Shown one piece after another: positions 8,278 to 16,516 of a DNA stretch of 64,000 nt. The notes under the pieces were generated by a model, which was not told the origin of the DNA, made no database searches, and worked only from the letters and a program-made list of their open reading frames with translations. The DNA lies in NCBI GenBank assembly GCA_963714375.1, contig CAVQOG010000008.1, forward strand, positions 691,279-755,278. The letters are read 5' to 3'. Position 1 is the stretch's first letter. The number at the start of each line of letters is the position of its first letter. This stretch comes from UBA5794 sp963714375. Lineage in GTDB: Bacteria; Actinomycetota; Acidimicrobiia; Spongiisociales; UBA5794. A program made the position numbers and the translations under genes.

Positions 8278-9201
8278 GTGAACGAGCGCTACGTCGGCCT
8301 TGACCTTGGCGGCACGAATATCAACTTCGCGGTTATGGAGGTCGATTCCGACGGAGCCCGCCCGATCGTCGTTGCTTCTGACAAGGTGCAGGCGCGGGCT
8401 CATCAGGGGCCGGTTCGCGTGACTGAACGGCTCATCGAGGTTGGACGGAAGCTGACAGACGAACATGGACCGGTTTTCGGTGTCGGAATCGGTGTTCCCG
8501 GCCTCTTTGACGCCGAAACGGGTGTGATCGAGTTCTTTCCGAATCTCCCTGGCCCGTGGAAGGGATTCTCGCTTCGCGACCCTGTCGGTGAAGGCATAGG
8601 AGCCCCAGCCACCATGATCAACGATGCTCGGGCATTCACGCTCGCCGAAGGAACGATTGGGGCTGGCGTAGGCGCCAAGGTCATGCTCGGAATCACGCTC
8701 GGTACGGGGATCGGTGGCGGGATCATGATTGACGGCAGGCTCTACCTTGGTGCGTTCGGAACCGCCGGGGAGTTCGGACATCAAACCGTTGATCCGAATG
8801 GATCGGTCTGTGGTTGTGGCAACCGGGGGTGTCTTGAGACCGTTGCCAAGGGCTCCGAGATCGCGAAGGCAGCGGGTGTTGACAACGCAGTGGCTGCCTA
8901 TGCCGCGGCGGCGGAGGGCGATCCGCAGGCGCTCAAGGCAATCGCACAAGCGAGCTACTTCATGGCGATAGGGATCGCCAACGTGGTGACGGTATTCGGA
9001 GTCGATACGGTGGTGATGGGCGGTGGGATCATGTCGGCTGGAGATCTGGTGCTTGGCCCGCTGGTATCGGCGCTCGACGAACGGCTCACGCTCGTATCTG
9101 CTTCCCGGGTGTCCGTCGTCAAGGCTGCGCTCGGTGTCAAGGCCGGCGCAGTCGGTGCCGCGCTCGCAGCACAGTCCCCGGACTCGACGTCGGCGAGATA
9201 G
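8278..9201 (+). CDS. ROK-family glucokinase
   Basis: 307 residues, the usual ROK length. The phosphate-1 motif LDLGGTNINFAV is at the N terminus, GTGIGGGIMIDG near 140, and the ROK zinc site appears as GEFGHQTVDPNG followed by CGCGNRGCLET. An ATP-binding glycine stretch (VVMGGGIMSAGD) lies near the C terminus. It probably phosphorylates glucose to glucose-6-phosphate; substrate is inferred from the family, and other hexoses or N-acetyl sugars are possible. GTG at 8278 is chosen because it directly precedes the DLGGTN strand and has GGAAGGA upstream; an ATG at 8230 would add an implausible leader. Confidence 0.85.
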   Translation: MNERYVGLDLGGTNINFAVMEVDSDGARPIVVASDKVQARAHQGPVRVTERLIEVGRKLTDEHGPVFGVGIGVPGLFDAETGVIEFFPNLPGPWKGFSLRDPVGEGIGAPATMINDARAFTLAEGTIGAGVGAKVMLGITLGTGIGGGIMIDGRLYLGAFGTAGEFGHQTVDPNGSVCGCGNRGCLETVAKGSEIAKAAGVDNAVAAYAAAAEGDPQALKAIAQASYFMAIGIANVVTVFGVDTVVMGGGIMSAGDLVLGPLVSALDERLTLVSASRVSVVKAALGVKAGAVGAALAAQSPDSTSAR

Positions 9202-9466
9202 CTGCGAGGTACGGCTCCGGTTGCGCGCCATGGAGTGCGCGAAGAAACCCGTGGGATACCGCCAGATGTCGCTATCTTCCGAGAAGCCGCATCGGGTGGA
9301 GGTAAGCGCACAGTCGCTTCCCCGGTGATCACACGGCCAAATCTCTCGCCCGGTTGGACCACCTCTTTCGGCCGACTCACGACTTCGTGGACGATGGCGT
9401 CGCGAGGTGAGGAGAACCGAATCACACCCAACCGGCCCCGCTGCGTGCATGGGTCAAGGAACCATC

Positions 9467-11083
9467 ATGCCCAAGACTTTTGCCGAGCTCGGTCTTCCCG
9501 CACTCATTACCGAGATTCTCGTCCGTCGAGACATCATCGATCCGTTTCCGATTCAATCCGCAACCATTCCTGATGCCCTCGCAGGACGCGACGTTTCCGG
9601 TCGGGCGCCAACGGGCTCAGGGAAGACCCTCGCATTCGGACTGCCGATGTTGACGCTCGTTGACAAGGCCAAGCCGAACAAGCCGAGGGCACTCATCCTT
9701 GCACCAACGCGTGAACTCGCTGCCCAGATCCGACTGGATCTCGCTCCCTACGCAAAAGCGATGGATCGCCAGGTGTTCGCGATCTTTGGTGGCGTTCGGT
9801 ACACATCACAAAAGGAATGGCTGCGCCGTGGCGTGGACATCCTCGTCGCAACGCCTGGGCGTCTCGAGGATCTCATCGAACAGCGATTTGTCGACCTCAG
9901 CGACGTGGACATCGTTGCCATCGACGAGGCCGATCGCATGGCGGACATGGGCTTCCTCCCTGCTGTAAAGCGAATCCTCGATCAGACTTCGAACGACCGT
10001 CAGACGCTGCTGTTCTCCGCAACCCTCGACGGTGACGTCGCAGTACTCATCAAACGTTATCAGCACGATCCTGCTCGGCACGAGATCGGTGGAGCAGAGC
10101 TCCAGGTCACCGAGGCAACTCACCACTTTTGGGTTGTTGAGCACCAGGACAAGGTCCGACACACGGCTGATGTCATCGGTGCAACTGGCTCCACCATCGT
10201 CTTTGCAAAGACGAGGCATGGCACCGACCGGCTGGCGAAACAGCTTTCACGTGAAGGCGTCGATGCTGTTGCGATGCACGGTGGCCTTTCCCAGAACCAG
10301 CGCAACCGTGCCCTCAAGTCCTTCTCGGATGGCCGTGCGCTTGCGTTGATCGCTACTGATGTTGCGGCTCGCGGGATCCACGTCGATGACGTATCCACGG
10401 TGATCCACTATGACATCCCCCACGGTCACAAGGACTATCTCCATCGGTCCGGGCGAACCGCACGTGCGGGTGCGTCTGGCACCGTTGTGAGCCTGCTGAC
10501 ACATGCTGAGAAGCGGGCAGTGATCCGGATGCAGCGGAACCTCGACATGAACGTCACAGTCGGACCTCCGAGACCGGACTCACTGGCTCGATCGGAAGTC
10601 AGAACTCGGAATTCAGAAGTCAGAGGTCAGAGGTCAGAGGTCAGAGGTCAGAGGTCGGAAAGCGGAAGTGAGAAGTCCGAAGTCAGAAGGCAGGAGTCCA
10701 GCTTGCTGGACTCCAAGGAATCGGGCGTAGTCCGGTTCCCGAAGTCAGAAGTCAGAAAGCCGAAGGCTGCGAAGCAAAAGCGTCAGGCTCCCAACCACAT
10801 TCCTGCTGCGGGTAAGAACAACGATTCGAGCCATCAAAGTGTCTACATCGGGAATCTTCCGTGGAAAATCACCGACGTTGAGCTTGCGGATATTGCAGCG
10901 TCGCACGGACGGGTGCATGCTGCCTCGGTCAAGATGGACGGCCGTGGTCGATCCAAGGGTGTCGGGTTCGTCACGATGTCGCGAGGCGATGCCTCCCGCG
11001 CCGTGCACGCCCTCAACGGGAGCAAGGTCGGTGGCCGCCCTCTCAAGGTTCGTTTCGCCGAGACTCGGAATCCCAACTCCTAG
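9467..11083 (+). CDS. DEAD-box RNA helicase with C-terminal RRM domain
   Basis: 538 residues from the ATG at 9467 (AAGGA just upstream). The helicase core shows a Q-type motif FPIQSATIP, Walker A APTGSGKT, DEAD in IDEADRMADMGF, SAT in FSATLDGD, and ATDVAARGI with HRSGRTARAG. It remodels RNA, likely in ribosome assembly or cold response. From about residue 458 there is an RRM: RNP2-like VYIGNLPW and RNP1-like RSKGVGFVTM, not the DbpA-type tail seen in many bacterial helicases. The linker (about 375-431) is translated tandem repeat DNA. The gene is convergent with metX across a 53-bp repeat. Confidence 0.9.
   Translation: MPKTFAELGLPALITEILVRRDIIDPFPIQSATIPDALAGRDVSGRAPTGSGKTLAFGLPMLTLVDKAKPNKPRALILAPTRELAAQIRLDLAPYAKAMDRQVFAIFGGVRYTSQKEWLRRGVDILVATPGRLEDLIEQRFVDLSDVDIVAIDEADRMADMGFLPAVKRILDQTSNDRQTLLFSATLDGDVAVLIKRYQHDPARHEIGGAELQVTEATHHFWVVEHQDKVRHTADVIGATGSTIVFAKTRHGTDRLAKQLSREGVDAVAMHGGLSQNQRNRALKSFSDGRALALIATDVAARGIHVDDVSTVIHYDIPHGHKDYLHRSGRTARAGASGTVVSLLTHAEKRAVIRMQRNLDMNVTVGPPRPDSLARSEVRTRNSEVRGQRSEVRGQRSESGSEKSEVRRQESSLLDSKESGVVRFPKSEVRKPKAAKQKRQAPNHIPAAGKNNDSSHQSVYIGNLPWKITDVELADIAASHGRVHAASVKMDGRGRSKGVGFVTMSRGDASRAVHALNGSKVGGRPLKVRFAETRNPNS
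10594..10758 (+). repeat. GTCAGA-type tandem repeat inside a coding sequence
   Basis: Degenerate tandem units of 7-8 bases around AGTCAGA/GGTCAGA fill the linker of the DEAD-box helicase, most regular at 10611-10665 (repeated GAGGTCA). In frame they give charged Ser-Glu-Val-Arg repeats. Related arrays lie in intergenic DNA at 28166-28190 and 47592-47634. Confidence 0.85.
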
Positions 11084-11099
11084 GGATCCGGTTCAAATC

Positions 11100-11152
11100 C
11101 GTTCTTTGGGCTGTAGCCCACCGCCACGGTCGGTTCATACCCTGGGTACGCG
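11100..11152 (-). repeat. 53-bp intergenic repeat, copy b
   Basis: Reverse-strand copy of the 4591-4643 element, same length and ends. The GGGCTGTAGCCC core is a perfect palindrome here. It sits between the convergent 3' ends of the helicase gene and metX. Confidence 0.85.
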
Positions 11153-11164
11153 TCGGCGAGTGAT

Positions 11165-12226
11165 TCAGGCCCAGGCTGAGCCCAGGCCGGTTGGGGTCGT
11201 TGCGGTCGACTCGATGCGGCCGATGCTGTTCCGGAAGTCCACAACCAGTGCGTTGAGTGCATCGGTGTCGACGAGGAAGCCGTCGTGGCCGTGGACGGAA
11301 TCCAGTACCGCATAGCGGCACCTCGGAAGTGCTGCAGCCAGCGCCCGAACTTCAGCGGGGGGATACAGGACGTCCGTACTAATGGCCACGACGAGGCCAG
11401 GTGTCTCGACCCGACGCAGGATGGCCTCAGAGGGTCCGCGCCCGCGTCCCACATCGTGGCTGTCCATGGCATCGATCAGCGTCAGGTACGTGTTCGCATC
11501 GAACCGGTCCACGAACTTCGCTCCCTGATGGCGAAGATACGATTGGGCCGCAAAACCGTCCGAGTCGGAGCTTCTACCGAACCTGGTAGCGAACTCGGAG
11601 TGACTTCGGTAGCTCACCATGGCGATCATTCGAGCAGTCTCAAGACCGGCCGTTGGCTTGCGATAGTCGGGGTACGTACCTTCCTTGAAAGCCGGATCCG
11701 ATGTGATGGCGTGCCGTTGTGTCTCCGAAAGTGCGATCGCCCACGGGGACTGTGCAGCACCGACACCGATCGGCACGATCGCCCCCACCCGGTTTGGGTA
11801 CATGACCGCCCACTCGAGGACCTGCATGCCGCCCATCGAGCCACCGATCACGAGGTCAAGCGTCTCTACACCGAGCTGGTCGAGTACATGACGCTGCACC
11901 TCGACGAGATCACGAATCGTGACGGCTGGAAAGTCAGCACCGTAGGGCGTTCCAGACGGATCAGCCGACGTCGGCCCTGTCGTCCCGTAGCAACTGCCGA
12001 GTACGTTCATCGACACGATGAACGACGTTGCAGGATCGAAGACTCGTCCGGCGCCGAAGAGTCCTGACCACCACTCATCAGCGTTTGCGTCACCCGTAAG
12101 GGCATGGCAGATCAGCGTTGCAGTCTTTCGATGTCGTCCCCATGTACGGACTTCGACGGAGATGTCGTCAAGCGTTCCCCCTCCTTCGAGAGGGAACGCT
12201 CCGGCGATCGTTACCCGGTGCTTCAC
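11165..12226 (-). CDS. metX: Homoserine O-acetyltransferase MetX
   Basis: 353-residue alpha/beta hydrolase-fold acyltransferase that activates homoserine (acetyl-CoA donor expected) for direct sulfhydrylation by MetY. The nucleophile elbow is GGSMGG near residue 138; the other triad members are Asp in STDVLYPP and His in HGHDGFL near the C terminus. The CHALTGDANAD and NVLGSCYGTTGP motifs are typical of MetX. The ATG at 12226 overlaps the metY stop by four bases, so it is the second gene of a metY-metX operon. Acetyl versus succinyl specificity cannot be decided by eye, but pairing with metY favours acetyl. Confidence 0.94.
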   Translation of the reverse strand: MKHRVTIAGAFPLEGGGTLDDISVEVRTWGRHRKTATLICHALTGDANADEWWSGLFGAGRVFDPATSFIVSMNVLGSCYGTTGPTSADPSGTPYGADFPAVTIRDLVEVQRHVLDQLGVETLDLVIGGSMGGMQVLEWAVMYPNRVGAIVPIGVGAAQSPWAIALSETQRHAITSDPAFKEGTYPDYRKPTAGLETARMIAMVSYRSHSEFATRFGRSSDSDGFAAQSYLRHQGAKFVDRFDANTYLTLIDAMDSHDVGRGRGPSEAILRRVETPGLVVAISTDVLYPPAEVRALAAALPRCRYAVLDSVHGHDGFLVDTDALNALVVDFRNSIGRIESTATTPTGLGSAWA

Positions 12227-13545
12227 GAAACCACCACCGCCGCTGCCTTGACTGCGGCAAGCGCCTGTGCGAAGTCGGCAGTGATGTCGTCGATGTGTTC
12301 GATTCCCACGGACACTCTGATCAGATCGTCGCTCACGCCGGCATCCAACTGCTCTTGCGCATTGAGCTGCTGGTGTGTCGTCGATGCGGGGTGGATGACA
12401 AGAGTCTTGACGTCGCCCACGTTGGCAACGTGCGATGCGAGCTCCAACGAATCAATGAATCGTTTTCCTGCCTCGATCCCACCGTCAACGCCGAACGAAA
12501 GCACTCCGCCGAACCCGTTGCGCAGCATCCTCTTGGCCACCTCATGGTATGGGTGATCCTCAAGGCCCGGGTAGTTGACCCATGTCACTTCCTCTCGGCC
12601 CTGCAACCATCTGGCGAGCTCTAGTGTGTTGTCGACGTGACGCTGCACTCGTAGCGACAGCGTCTCGACCCCTTGCAGAAGTAGGAATGCGTTGAACGGC
12701 GAAAGTGCAGCGCCAAGATCGCGCAATCCCTCGACACGTGCCCGAATCGCAAATGCGATGTTTCCAAACGGTCCGCCGACTCCGAACGTGTCCGCATATA
12801 CCAGGCCGTGGTAGCTCGGCGAGGGCTCGGTGAATTCCGGGAACTTCCCACTGCTCCAGTCGAAATTTCCTGAGTCAACGATGATCCCACCGATGGATGT
12901 GCCGTGACCGCCAATCCACTTCGTAGCGGAAGCGACGACGATGTCTGCACCGTGATCGATGGGTCGGGCCAGGTATCCCGCCGCTCCGAACGTGTTGTCG
13001 ACGATGAGCGGGACGCCAGCTTCGTGTGCCGTTTCGGCAAATGCGCCGATATCGGGGACATTGAACCCCGGGTTTCCAATGGTCTCGAGGTACAGCGCCT
13101 TGGTGCGGTCATCAATTCTGGCGGCGAACTCCTCGGGATCGTCGCCTGCGACGAACCGGACCTCGATCCCAAGCCGTTCGAGTGCCACCTTGAACTGGTT
13201 GTAGGTACCGCCATAGAGATACGACGTGGACACGATGTTGTCTCCGGCCGCCGCAAGCGTGGTTATTGCCGTGAGCTGGGCTGCCTGCCCGCTCGCTGTC
13301 GCGACGGCGGCGACGCCTCCTTCGAGTGCAGCGATCCGCTTTTCGAACACGTCCGTCGTCGGATTCATGATGCGCGTGTAGATGTTGCCGAACTCTTCAA
13401 GAGCAAAGAGTCTCGCCCCATGCGCCGCATCATCAAACGTGTACGACGTCGTTTGATAGATCGGAACGGCCCTGGCGTTGGTGCCAGGTGCAGGTTCCTG
13501 TCCTGCATGAACCTGCAGTGTTTCGAATCGGTGTGTGTCTGTCAT
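12223..13545 (-). CDS. metY: O-acetylhomoserine sulfhydrylase MetY
   Basis: 440-residue PLP enzyme of the Cys/Met metabolism family that makes homocysteine from O-acetylhomoserine and sulfide. The PLP lysine lies in SATKWIGGHGTS near residue 210, and the N-terminal ETLQVHAGQEP and YQTTSYTFDDA are characteristic of MetY. A clear GGAGGG site precedes the ATG at 13545. It is the first gene of the metY-metX operon, behind a leader of about 185 bases with a Met-rich leader peptide and attenuator, so expression is probably controlled by charged tRNA-Met (or tRNA-Cys) supply. Confidence 0.95.
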   Translation of the reverse strand: MTDTHRFETLQVHAGQEPAPGTNARAVPIYQTTSYTFDDAAHGARLFALEEFGNIYTRIMNPTTDVFEKRIAALEGGVAAVATASGQAAQLTAITTLAAAGDNIVSTSYLYGGTYNQFKVALERLGIEVRFVAGDDPEEFAARIDDRTKALYLETIGNPGFNVPDIGAFAETAHEAGVPLIVDNTFGAAGYLARPIDHGADIVVASATKWIGGHGTSIGGIIVDSGNFDWSSGKFPEFTEPSPSYHGLVYADTFGVGGPFGNIAFAIRARVEGLRDLGAALSPFNAFLLLQGVETLSLRVQRHVDNTLELARWLQGREEVTWVNYPGLEDHPYHEVAKRMLRNGFGGVLSFGVDGGIEAGKRFIDSLELASHVANVGDVKTLVIHPASTTHQQLNAQEQLDAGVSDDLIRVSVGIEHIDDITADFAQALAAVKAAAVVVS

Positions 13546-13609
13546 GTGGTCCCTCCGGGGGATCAGTCAGAAACTGTCGTGCTTGCGGAGTGGCCCAAAC
13601 ATGAAGAAA

Positions 13610-13637
13610 GGACCTGCTCCGTTGCCGGTGCAGATCC
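13610..13637 (-). terminator. Attenuator terminator in the metYX leader
   Basis: On the minus strand GGATCTGC pairs with GCAGGTCC (8 bp, one G-U) around a 12-base loop and runs into TTTCTT, a somewhat weak intrinsic terminator placed about 65 bases before the metY start. Its 5' arm is shared with a competing antiterminator arm (see 13628-13699). Confidence 0.75.
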
Positions 13638-13699
13638 TCTGGTTTTGTTTGTCGTGTCGCTTACGCGTGAGGTCTGCACGGCTGTGTCATAGCCATGCA
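13628..13699 (-). promoter_or_regulatory. metYX attenuator: alternative 1:2 and 2:3 hairpins
   Basis: Arm 1 TGCATGGCT (13699-13691, leader codons 11-13) pairs with AGCCGTGCA (13683-13675), 9 bp including one G-U. Arm 2 GTGCAGACCTC (13679-13669) pairs instead with GAGGATCTGCAC (13639-13628), 11 bp with one bulged A, and that second arm contains the 5' arm of the terminator. The three structures exclude each other in the order known from trp-type attenuators. Confidence 0.75.
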
Positions 13700-13729
13700 C
13701 ATCATCTCGCGGGTGAATGCAACGTTCAT
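13661..13729 (-). CDS. Met-rich leader peptide of metYX
   Basis: A 22-codon frame, too short for routine gene calling. Codons 9-14 read Met-Met-Cys-Met-Ala-Met and codon 18 is Cys, an extreme local richness in the amino acids made by this pathway. The stop TAA (13663-13661) follows the antiterminator arm closely, so a ribosome finishing the peptide would cover that arm. No Shine-Dalgarno is visible, but the promoter predicts a transcript starting 2-4 bases before the ATG, that is leaderless translation, common in actinobacteria. Existence is inferred from codon content and position. Confidence 0.7.
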   Translation of the reverse strand: MNVAFTREMMCMAMTQPCRPHA

Positions 13730-13738
13730 GTGACGGGG

Positions 13739-13766
13739 ACTGTACAGACTCCGGGGACGGTGTCAA
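13739..13766 (-). promoter_or_regulatory. Promoter of metYX
   Basis: TTGACA (13766-13761) and TACAGT (13744-13739) separated by 16 bases on the minus strand, a good match to a housekeeping sigma-factor promoter. The expected transcription start is near 13732, just ahead of the leader-peptide ATG at 13729. Confidence 0.7.
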
Positions 13767-13794
13767 GTCGAGATGCCAAGTCAAGTTGCCCGGC

Positions 13795-15141
13795 TCAAGC
13801 GTTCGAGAAGTCCCAATTCGCTCGCGACGCTCGCGCCGTGTCGACGTCGACTCGCGCCAACAGGACAAGTCCCACGACGAAGAACACCCCAACCGATAGG
13901 ATCGCGGTCCTCCCATCTGTCGCGGCACTGACGACACCAAACACCAGGGGACCGACACCCGAGAGCTTGTTGAACACCGAGAAGAATCCGAAGAACTCGG
14001 CGGATGCCTCTTCAGGGATCATCGTCCCATAGAGCGAGCGGCTGAGAGCCTGCACACCACCGAGGACAAAGCCAACCACGGCCGCAAGCGCCCAGAAGCT
14101 GACCGCTGAATCTTCAGGAATGAAGTACGCAGCGGCAGCAATCCCGACCCAGACGACGAGGGAAATCATGATTGCCCGCTTCGGACCGGTATGACCCGAG
14201 ATGATCCCAAACATGAAGGCACCGGCGACGGCGATCAGCTGGACTATGAGAAACGCAATCCCGATGTCGGTGATGGACAGGTTGAGCGTGTCCTCGGCGT
14301 ATGGGCCCGACACTGCGATCACGGTGCCAACGCCGGAGTTGTAGATGATGAACGCAACGACGAAGAGAAGGAGTTGTGGAAATTGGCGCAGGCGCCTTGT
14401 GGTCAGCATTGTTCGCTGGAACCCGACGCGGGCGTAGTCGCCCATCGATCGTTTGTTACCGCCCTGCCCATCGCGGGGGAGGCGAGCCAGCGTGATGGTT
14501 GAGAATCCGATCCACCACAGCCCTGACCCAAAGATGGCGATGCGGGCGGCGAGCGACTCCGTCAGGAAGTCTGTTGTTGGCTCCTCGCTCGAGAACATGA
14601 TGAGCACCAACGCGATCGCGAGGTATATGCCTCCACCGAGATAGCCAAGCGCAAACCCCTTCGATGAGACTTTGTCGATGGTGTCATCGGTTGTGATGTC
14701 AGGCAGGAATCCGTCGTAGAACACGTTTGCAGCAACGAACCCGAACTGGGAAACGACGACGATGACGAGGAACAGCGGCACCTGGCCGTTGGGAACAAAC
14801 GGGATGACGAGTGTGGCTATGGCTCCCAGGATCGCAAAGTTGCGCAGCATGCGACGTTTCGAGTCCGAATAGTCGGCAACCGCGCCAAGGATCGGCATTG
14901 CGAGCAGGAGGACGATTGACCCGAGACCGATCAGGATCGCAAACAGCGACTGCCCCGACAAGCCCCAATAGGTGTCGCCCGACATGATCGTTCCTGTGAA
15001 GAACGCTCCGACGACTGCCCCGAAGATGGTGATGTAGGCAGAGTTTGCCCAGTCGTACATCGCCCATCCGAAGATGGTCCGCTTGTCGTTGCGGTATGTG
15101 TCAGGCACCCGTGCTCCTACCTTGGAATTGCGACCGACCAT
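13795..15141 (-). CDS. MFS transporter of the UMF1/Atg22-like family
   Basis: About 448 residues with 12 predicted membrane segments. The N-terminal motif FGWAMYDWANSAYITIFGAV is the signature of UMF1 (Atg22-like) major facilitator proteins; LGYLGGGIYLAIALV and GGVQALSRSLYG are further typical segments. Substrate unknown; members have been linked to amino-acid or small-solute efflux. The frame allows a TTG at 15171, but that codon lies at the edge of a 110-bp duplication, so I prefer the ATG at 15141. It reads toward metYX, which has its own promoter. Confidence 0.85.
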   Translation of the reverse strand: MVGRNSKVGARVPDTYRNDKRTIFGWAMYDWANSAYITIFGAVVGAFFTGTIMSGDTYWGLSGQSLFAILIGLGSIVLLLAMPILGAVADYSDSKRRMLRNFAILGAIATLVIPFVPNGQVPLFLVIVVVSQFGFVAANVFYDGFLPDITTDDTIDKVSSKGFALGYLGGGIYLAIALVLIMFSSEEPTTDFLTESLAARIAIFGSGLWWIGFSTITLARLPRDGQGGNKRSMGDYARVGFQRTMLTTRRLRQFPQLLLFVVAFIIYNSGVGTVIAVSGPYAEDTLNLSITDIGIAFLIVQLIAVAGAFMFGIISGHTGPKRAIMISLVVWVGIAAAAYFIPEDSAVSFWALAAVVGFVLGGVQALSRSLYGTMIPEEASAEFFGFFSVFNKLSGVGPLVFGVVSAATDGRTAILSVGVFFVVGLVLLARVDVDTARASRANWDFSNA

Positions 15142-15170
15142 AGCCGTCGCGTCGGTGGCGATGTTGGGCA

Positions 15171-15402
15171 AAGTGGGGTCTATGACTGGGGTCTATTGCG
15201 GGTTGTGCTTGCCCACCTGACGATCAACCAGCCCGGCTTCGACTGCCCATCTGTAGATGTCGGATAGAGACTGTTCGGTGATAAGCAAAAAAAAGTGGGG
15301 TCTATGACTGGGGTCTATTGCGGGTTGTGCTTGCCCACCTGACGATCAACCAGCCCGGCTTCGACTGCCCATCTGTAGATGTCGGATAGAGACTGTTCGG
15401 TG
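15171..15402. repeat. 110-bp direct duplication of the epimerase 3' end
   Basis: 15171-15280 and 15293-15402 are identical, offset by 122 bases, with a 12-base spacer (ATAAGCAAAAAA). The second copy holds the true 3' end of the epimerase gene; the first is an orphan copy placed before the MFS start. Confidence 0.95.
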
Positions 15403-16333
15403 GATCGAGGCTGATACCCGAGTTCGGCTGCTGCCTTTGCGCTGGAGACGGTCGGATCGAACCGAAGGGCGTGCAGCGACTCGGTTGTGAACCAAAGCGG
15501 ATCCTTTGTCCGGCGGCTGACAACATTGGCGAGGGGAGTGACCGTCCGAGCCATCCACATCGGCAGGTTGACCTTCGGCCGCGCGGTCCCAGATACACGT
15601 TCTGCAATCTCGCTGAGCTGTCGAAGCGTTTGGTGATGCCCAGACAGGAGGTAGTTCTCGCCGGTCCGGCCGTTCTCACCGGCAGCGATCATCCCAGACA
15701 CAACATCTCGGACGTCCACCCAGTCGAACCCGCCATCCACAAGAGCTGGGAGGCGACCTGTGAACATGGCAAGCAGCATCGTATTGATTCGTGATTGGGA
15801 GTGGTCCTGGGGGCCACATATCCCGGTGGGGTTGACAATCACTGCGTTCAGGCCCAGGGCGATGACCTTGTGAAGTTCCACCTCACCAGCAGCCTTCGAT
15901 AGGTCATATGCGGGGCGGTTCGGGTTCGTGGCTTTGGGGGCATCCTCGGTGAGGTGATCGACCGCGAGAGAATCGACCGCTCGAGATCGAATGCGTGCAC
16001 GGAGCTGCAGTGGACAAATCGTCCAATACCAGCTTCGAGCGAAGCCTCAGCCACATTGCGAACACCGTCGACGTTGACACGGCGCAATATTCCCGTCGGA
16101 TCGCCGGTGACTGAGATCACCGCTGCGAGGTGGTAGACGAGGTCGACTCCTTGGAGAGCTGCTATTACCTGGTCGCGGTCCAGGACATCGACCGTGCTCC
16201 ATTCGAGGTCGAGATCGTCGAGTCCGGGGTTTCGGACACGATCAAGGCAGCGGACGGTATGACCTGCGGCCGCGAGATTTCGGGTGAGGGAGCTTCCGAC
16301 GAATCCGGATGCTCCTGTGATGGCGATCCGCAT
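15315..16333 (-). pseudogene. NAD-dependent epimerase/dehydratase, one-base frameshift
   Basis: Extended SDR protein. The N-terminal piece has TGASGFVGSSL (Rossmann), VYHLAAVI and VHCSSVHAF; after about residue 125 the frame shifts near 15955-15965 and continues as DHLTEDAPKA, then AYDLSKAAGE with the catalytic YxxxK, and NAVIVNPTGICGP. Adding one base gives 1020 bp, 339 residues, a normal family size, so a single missing base in the assembly or a recent mutation both fit. The gene resembles the intact epimerase at 31677. Both its ends are duplicated next to themselves (15171-15402, 16269-16415). Substrate unknown. Confidence 0.8.
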
Positions 16334-16415
16334 TCCGAAGATATGAAGCCGCGAGATTTCGGGTGAGGGAGCTTCCGACGAATCCGGATGCTCCTGTGAT
16401 GGCGATCCGCATTCC
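16269..16415. repeat. 68-bp direct duplication of the epimerase 5' end
   Basis: 16269-16336 and 16348-16415 are identical, offset by 79 bases, with an 11-base spacer. Each copy encodes the start and first 20 or so codons of the epimerase, so an alternative start at 16412 exists that runs into a different frame. Confidence 0.95.
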
Positions 16416-16516
16416 CGCAAGATACTCGCAGCAGGGAACCGCGCTTGGCAGGTAGCTGAGCAAGCGTGTGGGTGTCACATCGCTTTCTTGGGTTCCGCTG
16501 TAGCCTGCCGATCGCC

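Noticed and set aside
8239..9450. 403-codon open frame on the minus strand
   Set aside because: It covers the ROK glucokinase and has no recognisable domain; a shadow frame.
10594..10758. CRISPR-like array
   Set aside because: Units are 7-8 bases, contiguous and without spacers, and lie inside a coding sequence.
11085..11104. T-arm-like GGTTCAAATCC next to the 53-bp element
   Set aside because: No acceptor, D or anticodon arm can be drawn around it.
13546..13794. SAM riboswitch upstream of metY
   Set aside because: CCGGCAAC in the terminator loop resembles part of a SAM riboswitch, but the other core elements are missing and the leader is explained by the attenuator.
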